Positions 58,615 to 64,000 of a stretch of 64,000 bases of DNA are shown here, one piece after another. The notes beneath the pieces are model-generated. The model had not been told where the DNA came from, did not search any database, and saw nothing but the letters and a program-made list of their open reading frames with translations. Both the position numbers and the translations under genes were made by a program. Source of the DNA: Zeus faber (Eukaryota > Chordata > Actinopteri > Zeiformes > Zeidae); NCBI GenBank assembly GCA_960531495.1, contig OY482846.1:12411783-12475782 (forward strand), read 5' to 3'. Each line of letters begins with the position of its first letter. Position 1 is the first letter of the stretch.

Positions 58615-60456
58615 TTCTTATGTTATCTGCAGTTGCGTTTTCGGTCCACATGGGGGCGATGCCACTCCGATAAATGCATGTGATGTTGCAACTTACTGCA
58701 CTTCAACCATTACTGCAGTCATTCTCAACCTTGGGGTCACGACCCCATGTGGGCTCACTCACACACAACAAAAGTATCCTGTCGAAACAGTTGCCCAATA
58801 TGCAATGTGGAATATCTGCATTTTCACCATAATGCCAATTTTGAAAGTTCAATAACAAATATTCTTATTTAACCTCAATGTGTTCCTTAAACACATTCAA
58901 TTTGAGACATAAAAACTGTGACACTGGCTCCAAAGTAATAATAAAAGGAAAATAAAGTCTGTCTTTCCCTGCCCCTTTTTATCGACACTGTTGTTTCCAG
59001 GGAGAAATCTGCCTGTGTACCAGCAGGATCTATGTGGAGAGAAGCATCTACGTCCAGTTCCTGGAGAAGTTTGTAGCCGCGGCCAGGAAGTGGAGGACGG
59101 GCGACCCCTGTGATCCCAGCAACAACAACGGAGCCCTCATCAGCAGAGAACACCTGGAGAAGGTGGACACAATAATAATATAATTATACTTCATTTAAAT
59201 ACAGGCAGCTTACAATATTACAAATATTTATGTCGACATTTTAGTTTTTCCAATGCAGGATAACATACACAACTTGTGTTATCCTGCACATGCTGCATTA
59301 CTCTTGGAAGCAATGAAATGCTTTGTCTTGCAGCCAATCCTAACAATGGAAAAATAAAAATAGTACTACATGTAAGGTGACAGCAGGTAAACAAAAAAAG
59401 GATATAAAAGACAGGTACAAAAGTAACCATATTTTTTAGAAAACAAATGTTCAAGTTCAGTCCAAGTAAATTATTATATTAATATTTATAATACATTGAT
59501 TATACGTTCCGGTAAATTATGATAAATAAAATGAAATTCAAACAAAATTGTTGTATGCCCTGCCTGCTGACACCACCGTTTGAATGAGTGAATAACTAAC
59601 CAACAAAATAAAACAATAAATACATAGATAGGTAGGTTGACGGATGCATTACAAAAATAAAAGTATGTACAAACTAAGCGGTTATGAAAGACCAAATTAT
59701 GAGACCCTGTCCTTAAGGAAGGAAGTGTGAAGAACGTGTCAATGTGAATAGATTAACCATGCCATATTTGGCCCCATATGTATTTCAGCGGCAGAATGAG
59801 TTTCAGAGTGTATGTATGGGGAGGGGAAGTGCAACAGTCTGATGCCTGGGAGTAGAATCTTGAACAAAAGTTATTTCTCCCTTCTCAAATGGATAGAAAA
59901 AAATTAAGATTTTGTCCCAGAAGCAATTCATGTTTGGCATTTTTTATTCCTTTTCTACCTCATAGACCTCACATTGTCTTTTTTTTGATTGGTTGGCTCT
60001 CAGGTGCGCGGCTTCGTGGCTCTGGCCCGGGCGGAGGGCGGCACGGTGCACTGTGGTGAGGGCGTGGACGCCCTGCAGCTCCCCGAGCGCCACGCCGCCG
60101 GCTACTTCATGCCGGCCACCGTGATCTCGGGCATGGCCGACAGCTCGCGCGTGATGCAGGAGGAGATCTTCGGTCCCGTGGCCTGCGTCGCCCCCTTCGA
60201 CGGCGAGGAGGAGGCCGTAGCCCGCGGCAACGGCGTGCGCTACGGGCTGGCGGCCACAGTGTGGTCGCGGGACGTGGGCAGGGTGCACCGCGTGGCCCAG
60301 CGGCTCCAGGCAGGCCTGGTGTGGACCAACTGCTGGCTGGTCCGGGACCTGAACCTGCCCTTCGGGGGGATGAAGAGCTCCGGGGTGGGTAGGGAGGGAG
60401 GGAAGGACTCCTACCACTTCTTCACAGAGGTGAAGACCATCACCGTAAAGCACTGA
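54040..60456 (+). CDS. aldh8a1: Aldehyde dehydrogenase 8A1 (2-aminomuconate semialdehyde dehydrogenase), 7 coding exons
   Basis: Cytosolic NAD-dependent dehydrogenase that oxidises 2-aminomuconate semialdehyde in the kynurenine branch of tryptophan catabolism; it was first described as a retinal dehydrogenase (RALDH4). Exons: 54040-54186, 55101-55248, 56206-56361, 56488-56637, 57117-57373, 59001-59162, 60004-60456. All are GT-AG with closing phases: 1473 nt, 490 aa (human 487). Residues seen: the PWN motif with Asn158 ([18 protein letters not shown]), the cofactor loop FTGS at 232-235, the general base Glu256 in LELGGK, and the nucleophile Cys290 in GEICLCTSR. The end, KTITVKH, is the same as in human. 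No defect is seen. It is in the same orientation as HBS1L, as in mammals. The last exon is markedly GC-rich. Confidence 0.97.
55101..55248 (+). CDS. aldh8a1: ALDH8A1 coding exon 2
   Basis: Encodes residues 50-98: [33 protein letters not shown] and AESMDQ, the N-terminal helices of the NAD-binding domain. Confidence 0.95.
55478..55690 (+). mobile_element. tRNA-derived SINE in ALDH8A1 intron 2
   Basis: GTGGTTCAGGAGCTAGAGCG and the B-box-like GGTTTGATCCCC, then GTCCTTGAGCAAGACGC. It is the same family as 36622-36834 and 58171-58424. Confidence 0.7.
56206..56361 (+). CDS. aldh8a1: ALDH8A1 coding exon 3
   Basis: Encodes residues 99-150: [29 protein letters not shown] and the [15 protein letters not shown] strand. 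The donor is followed at once by a (GT)n/(GC)n tract. Confidence 0.95.
56366..56444. repeat. (GT)n/(GC)n tract filling ALDH8A1 intron 3
   Basis: GT, GTGC and GC repeats from about 5 nt past the exon 3 donor. The whole intron is only 126 nt. Confidence 0.92.
56488..56637 (+). CDS. aldh8a1: ALDH8A1 coding exon 4 (PWN motif)
   Basis: Encodes residues 151-200 with the oxyanion-hole Asn158 in SPWN and [16 protein letters not shown], the NAD adenine-binding region. Confidence 0.96.
57117..57373 (+). CDS. aldh8a1: ALDH8A1 coding exon 5 (FTGS and LELGGK)
   Basis: Encodes residues 201-286: [32 protein letters not shown] with Glu256, and SSFSNQ leading to the catalytic Cys on the next exon. Its acceptor tract is a (CT)n(CA)n microsatellite. 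Confidence 0.96.
57437..58518 (+). mobile_element. Tc1/mariner element, copy E, truncated at both ends
   Basis: Plus-oriented transposase remnants of the same family as copies A and D (GACTTGGTCACAGCATC-like start, CAGAAATGGACCATGGAGCA, CCTGGCATTCATGTGGATGT, AAATTGTTCAGGAATGG). It keeps the central region that A and D lack but has lost both terminal inverted repeats. It lies in ALDH8A1 intron 5, is split by a SINE and ends in a (GT)n tract. Confidence 0.85.
58171..58424 (+). mobile_element. tRNA-derived SINE nested in Tc1 copy E
   Basis: GGAGGTAGAGCGGGTCGTCC, the B-box GGTTCGATCCC, GTCCTTGAGCAAGACACTG and the tail AAAGCGCTATATAAAATGCA. Transposon sequence resumes right after it (ATAATGCACCGTGCC). 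Confidence 0.8.
58518..58615. repeat. (GTGC)n and (GT)n tract
   Basis: About 98 bp at the right border of Tc1 copy E. Confidence 0.92.
59001..59162 (+). CDS. aldh8a1: ALDH8A1 coding exon 6 (catalytic Cys)
   Basis: Encodes residues 287-340. [20 protein letters not shown] contains the nucleophile Cys290. Phase 0 at both ends. Confidence 0.96.
60004..60456 (+). CDS. aldh8a1: ALDH8A1 coding exon 7 (C-terminal, oligomerisation)
   Basis: Encodes residues 341-490: [52 protein letters not shown] and the end TITVKH followed by TGA. Confidence 0.97.
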   Translation: MRGFVALARAEGGTVHCGEGVDALQLPERHAAGYFMPATVISGMADSSRVMQEEIFGPVACVAPFDGEEEAVARGNGVRYGLAATVWSRDVGRVHRVAQRLQAGLVWTNCWLVRDLNLPFGGMKSSGVGREGGKDSYHFFTEVKTITVKH

Positions 60457-61140
60457 GGACGAGTGGAGGTATGGGGGAGGGAGAGAGAACCTCCATTTTC
60501 AAGTAGGTTTCAGGGTTTTCAATGGATTTTTTTTGGGCCATGACCCAAAAAAGGTGCTAGAATTCTCCAGAATCAAACATAATAATACACAATACGTGGA
60601 GAGTTCTTATTTCCCTTTTATAATTTCCTTATGATTCCCATTTAGAGCCTTTCTAACTGTAGTTTCAAAATGGACAGTGCGGATATTCCTCATTGCATTT
60701 TGGGAAACTGCTTCATGTGAATTTGAGCATCGCATCGACTGCTTTTCATTATTTTATCATGGAGCGTGGACCGAGCTCCAGCTCAATGGGTCGTATAGAA
60801 ATGATTCTGTTGTTCAAGCCTACGAAAATTAGTCCGTCAAAAAGTACCTCAAAAAATATATTGATCAAATATCCATTTATCAGTGTTGGAAATATCCTGC
60901 GACCCCTGTGTGTGTATCACAAGATTGAGAATGTTGGAGCTAGGTAGAGGATTGTCATGAAGGAGATGAATGAAAGAAAGAAACACTGATGCCAGGTATT
61001 AAAATATACTTTAGTGAAGTCGAAGGTTACACAAATGATCATTACACTGTTTCATTACTGAATTGTTTCTTGTCTTTTTCTTCAGGAAAAAAATGGCTCT
61101 CATAGTGATTTTCAATAAATATAAACAATGTCACACAATA
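60457..61140 (+). other. aldh8a1: ALDH8A1 3'UTR
   Basis: Non-coding sequence to the hexamer AATAAA at 61114-61119. The gene ends about 25 nt before the stop codon of the candidate minus-strand gene, so the two would be convergent and nearly touching. Confidence 0.55.
61114..61119 (+). terminator. aldh8a1: Probable ALDH8A1 polyadenylation signal
   Basis: AATAAA about 660 nt past the stop. An earlier ATTAAA lies near 60999. Which is used cannot be told from sequence. Confidence 0.5.
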
Positions 61141-61164
61141 TAAACAAAAGAAAGGTTCACCGGG

Positions 61165-61404
61165 TTATCTCCTTGGCTTTAAACGGTGAGAGTAGCGCCT
61201 TGGTTTGAACGTCCATCCAAGCGAGCGACGTTGCGGAGCGCCAGGAATGTCACTCGGCCCGGCCAGCCTCACCATGGCTGCCTCAAATGGAACCTCGGGT
61301 ATCCAGGTGGAATCGGACAGCGGGTAGAAGGTGCGACCGCTAAAAGGTGTCGTAAAGTTCTGACGCAAGAGCGACGGCGCAATGATGCAGGACCGAGGTG
61401 GCTC
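61165..61404 (-). CDS. Unrecognised gene, candidate last exon
   Basis: 79 codons and TAA. It opens EPPRSCIIAPSLLRQNF and ends with an Arg-rich tail. An alternative in-frame acceptor at about 61419 would add FAHSQ and has the better pyrimidine tract. Confidence 0.5.
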   Translation of the reverse strand, partial: EPPRSCIIAPSLLRQNFTTPFSGRTFYPLSDSTWIPEVPFEAAMVRLAGPSDIPGAPQRRSLGWTFKPRRYSHRLKPRR

Positions 61405-62970
61405 CTGCGAGTGTGCAAACTGGTTTAAAGAGAGCAACTCTTACATGACATGTAAACAACATATCAGTTTTTTGTTTTTTTTTCCCAACACGTCATGGAT
61501 TACATACAGAGATTGTGAGTGAACATTTGAGAGTATAGATAGATGGAGGGAAATTCTGTTACAGCAACTCACATCAAAACAATAAGCAATAATATAATTT
61601 AAAAAAAAGGTAATATACTATAAACCTAAAAATGTATCCATTAATTTGAAAATGTCGAAAAAGTTGTCAAGTCACACAATCCCCCGAACGATCAACAATA
61701 ACTCTATTACAAATTCACAAAGCTAGGAAATTGTGCAAGTGTCATTTATTGTGTCGGGTGGAAAACAAAAGTGTAGAACAATATGGGATGGATGTGCTGA
61801 ATCGAGCTGTTCTCTCACTTTCTGCTGTGATGCTGAGGGCACATTTTGTTTCCTAATTGCTACAAATAGCACCTTCACCCACCTGCAGGGAACCCAAAAA
61901 CCTGTGTCGGCCGAACGAAGATTGGATCCAAGTTCTGCTTTGTTGGGATTGTGCTGCGGCCCTCTCGAAGATTCCGAGACAATTTCAAAGTTTTCATGGG
62001 CCCCCCTGAACTTGCGCCCCAGCCCTAAGGCGGGGTCGCCAAACCTTAGATTGAGAAACCCCCCGGCTCGATCCATCCATGGTCGGACCGGATCTGAAAT
62101 GTTCACTACATGGCTCTGGAGTGTCCTCCTAACATTGTGTTCCATCTTCTCATCCCTCTTCTCCTCTCCATAAGGAACGTGGTCATAAATGAATGCGGTG
62201 TGGGATGGCACTCAACTTGTGTGTGTGTGTGTGTGTGCGTGCGGGCGTGTGTGCATGTGTGGAGTGGGCATGGTGAAAAGTCACGTCCACTGGATAGGCG
62301 TATTTGGTATCTACAGTACTGCACTACCCAGCCGGTGTTTGTGATAGGGTGTTTCCCTCGCTGTGAGGCCCACCCTCTTTGTTTTGGCTAGGAGCTGACC
62401 CAACCACACCCACACATATATACCGACGTGCACTTGTAAACCAAAAAAGCCTGTCCCGGCTCCTTGTGTGCTCAGGCAGGGAGACCGCCGAATTTACACA
62501 AGCTGCCCAACCTAGTCAATTGTTCACCACAGTTACACTGCAGACAAGGGTAGAGACAAATCAGCTGAATCGAAATTGAAAAAAATGTTCAGACATACAG
62601 TATATCCACTCAGATATACTTAGAAAGACCTTCGGCAAAAGGGGCAGAGAGACTCAAAATCAGTCAATAATTTGTCACGCTGATGTCCCCTTTTTGGTTT
62701 TTCCATCCATCTGTTTCACTGTTTTTCCTTTTCATTTTCCTCATGATTTTTTTTTTTTTTTTTTAATTTGAGGATCTTAAATACTAACTGCAGGACGGAT
62801 GGAAAGAGGAGGTTTTGGGTTTTTGGGCCATCACCGCCACCTTTGTTCAACCTGGAGGTTAGTCCTCGAGCCTGGAGGGGGTCTGGGGAAGGGGGCTCCT
62901 GGACAGCCTGCTGCAGTGTGTGGGGCGAGGCTCCCTGCCGGCCTGGTGTCTTCTTCAATTCACTTTCCAT
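61165..62970 (-). CDS. Candidate three-exon gene, product not recognised (about 233 aa)
   Basis: Minus-strand exons 62970-62841, 62210-61879 and 61404-61165 join in frame (702 nt, start ATG, stop TAA). I do not recognise the protein. It is basic and Pro/Arg-rich. The middle exon has TAFIYDHVPYGEEKRDEK, GGFLNLRFGDPALGLGRKF and ADTGFWVP. The last exon has SLLRQNFTTPFSGRTFYPLS and ends RYSHRLKPRR. No signal peptide, membrane segment or nuclease-type motif is seen. The short, aromatic, low-complexity style resembles axonemal microtubule inner proteins, but that is only an impression. The weak point is the acceptor at 62211, where a (CA)n tract replaces a pyrimidine tract. Codon use is unlike random sequence, and the three phases agree. 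Confidence 0.5.
61879..62210 (-). CDS. Unrecognised gene, candidate middle exon
   Basis: Encodes about 111 residues including HNVRRTLQSHVVNISDPVRP and ENFEIVSESSRGPQHNPNK. The donor TGG/gtgaag is in phase 0; a second donor 4 nt upstream (CAG/gtgggt) would shift the phase. Confidence 0.5.
62841..62970 (-). CDS. Unrecognised gene, candidate first coding exon
   Basis: ATG at 62970 opens MESELKKTPGRQGASPHTLQ and continues to LTSRLNK, followed by a gtggcg donor in phase 1. The frame stays open past the donor, so a longer exon is possible. Confidence 0.4.
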
Positions 62971-64000
62971 TTCCTTCCAATTTCTCCATTCCTTCCATCT
63001 CGTCTTTCTGGTGGATGTTTAATTCTGGGGGGGTCTCACCCTGACCCTACGTGACGGAAGGAGGGAGTGAACCAAGTGTATAACTTCCCCTTCTTCTCTT
63101 ATCAGGAGAGATGGAATAATTCAGCGTGACCCAGCGGGAGGAAGCCCAAATATTTGTATTCGCCGAGGGTTGGCTTTCCGAGCTGAGAGCAGGGATGTGG
63201 CAGGCGTCCAGCCGAGGAGCAGCAACTGCTGTGCACATGGAGGGCTGCTTGTGTAACTAAGTTGGCTTATTTTCTTTTTTTTTTTCTCCCAAAACCAAGA
63301 AGTGTGATTAGATAGATAGATACTGTAAATAGATAGATAGATAAATAAATACTGTAAATAGATAGATAGATTGATTGATAGATAGATACTGTAAATAGAT
63401 AGATAGATACTGTAAATAGATAGATAGATACTGTAAATAGATAGATAGATAAATAAATACTGTAAATAGATAGATAGATTGATTGATAGATAGATACTGT
63501 AAATAGATAGATAGATACTGTAAATAGATAGATAGATACTGTAAATAGATAGATAGATAAATAAATACTGTAAATAGATAGATAGATTGATTGATAGATA
63601 GATACTGTAAATAGATAGATAGATACTGTAAATAGATGGATAGAGAGTTTGTCAATTAGGGTTTTATTTTTCTATAACCCAGAGTCTTTATTTTAGAGAC
63701 TTTTTTATTTTGAATATTTTTTGGGACTCCTTTTGTTATAATCAAATCTGTCATGTAATACATTAGTAATATGCACTTTTATAAACTCTTAAGTTGGAGC
63801 CAAATTTGATGATAGTGAAAACTGAAAGGCAGGTTTTTTGTTTTTTTTTTTTTTGCAGTTACTTATTAAACACTGTACAAATAGGAAAATGTTGGTAAGG
63901 CCAAGGTCAGACGAGAGATTATGAGCTTCCAATCCTCTTTTCTTTAACAGCTCCCACTAATGTTGCTTCCGTCTGCCCATCTGTCTGTCTTTCTGCAACT
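62971..64000. other. Right-end region upstream of the candidate minus-strand gene
   Basis: Apart from the 108-bp tandem repeat and T-rich runs, I see no gene, RNA or named repeat here. It would contain the promoter of the candidate gene at 61165-62970. Confidence 0.6.
63310..63645. repeat. Higher-order tandem repeat, 108-bp period
   Basis: GATA units are interspersed with TACTGTAAATA, AAATAAAT and TTGATTGA variants. The AAATAAATAC marker recurs at 63343, 63451 and 63559, exactly 108 bp apart, so about three copies of a 108-bp unit that itself is made of GATA-derived subunits. Confidence 0.92.

Noticed and set aside
63310-63645. CRISPR-like array
   Set aside because: Repeats and spacers are all GATA-derived simple sequence in a vertebrate genome, with a fixed 108-bp higher-order unit; there are no unique spacers.

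Overview
This window is nuclear DNA from a ray-finned fish, most likely a spiny-rayed teleost. The genes are split by many small GT-AG introns and separated by long (CA/GT)n, (CT)n, (GATA)n and (TA)n microsatellites. Tc1/mariner, hAT-like and tRNA-derived SINE repeats of kinds typical of teleosts fill introns and intergenic DNA. I cannot name the species. One 200-base run of N (43004-43203) is an assembly gap.

Three host genes can be rebuilt exon by exon with every splice phase closing. MYB lies on the minus strand (start codon 18781, stop 10951; 14 coding exons, 612 aa). HBS1L lies on the plus strand (24532-51779; 18 coding exons, 690 aa). ALDH8A1 lies on the plus strand (54040-60456; 7 coding exons, 490 aa). 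The order and orientation match human 6q23, where MYB and HBS1L are head to head and ALDH8A1 follows HBS1L. The MYB and HBS1L start codons are only 5.75 kb apart here.

Layout: 1-2446 holds candidate 3' exons of an unidentified plus-strand gene. 2447-9590 is a repeat-rich intergenic stretch. 9590-10950 is the MYB 3'UTR, with a strong miR-150 site. 10951-18781 is MYB, with a CpG-rich promoter at about 18060-19060. 18782-24531 is the shared upstream region, with a candidate enhancer at about 20855-21235. 24532-52690 is HBS1L, whose introns carry most of the transposons plus a long alternative terminal exon (about 30593-31968). 54040-61140 is ALDH8A1. 61165-62970 is a candidate three-exon minus-strand gene I do not recognise. 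The right end carries a 108-bp higher-order tandem repeat.

MYB (haematopoietic transcription factor), HBS1L (ribosome rescue GTPase) and ALDH8A1 (2-aminomuconate semialdehyde dehydrogenase of tryptophan catabolism) are not one pathway; they are an old syntenic block. The most notable finding is the HBS1L alternative exon. It fits the vertebrate SKI7-like isoform that links the cytoplasmic exosome to the SKI complex, and here it carries about seven copies of a short S-L-x-x-L motif. I saw no CRISPR array, rRNA or convincing tRNA gene.
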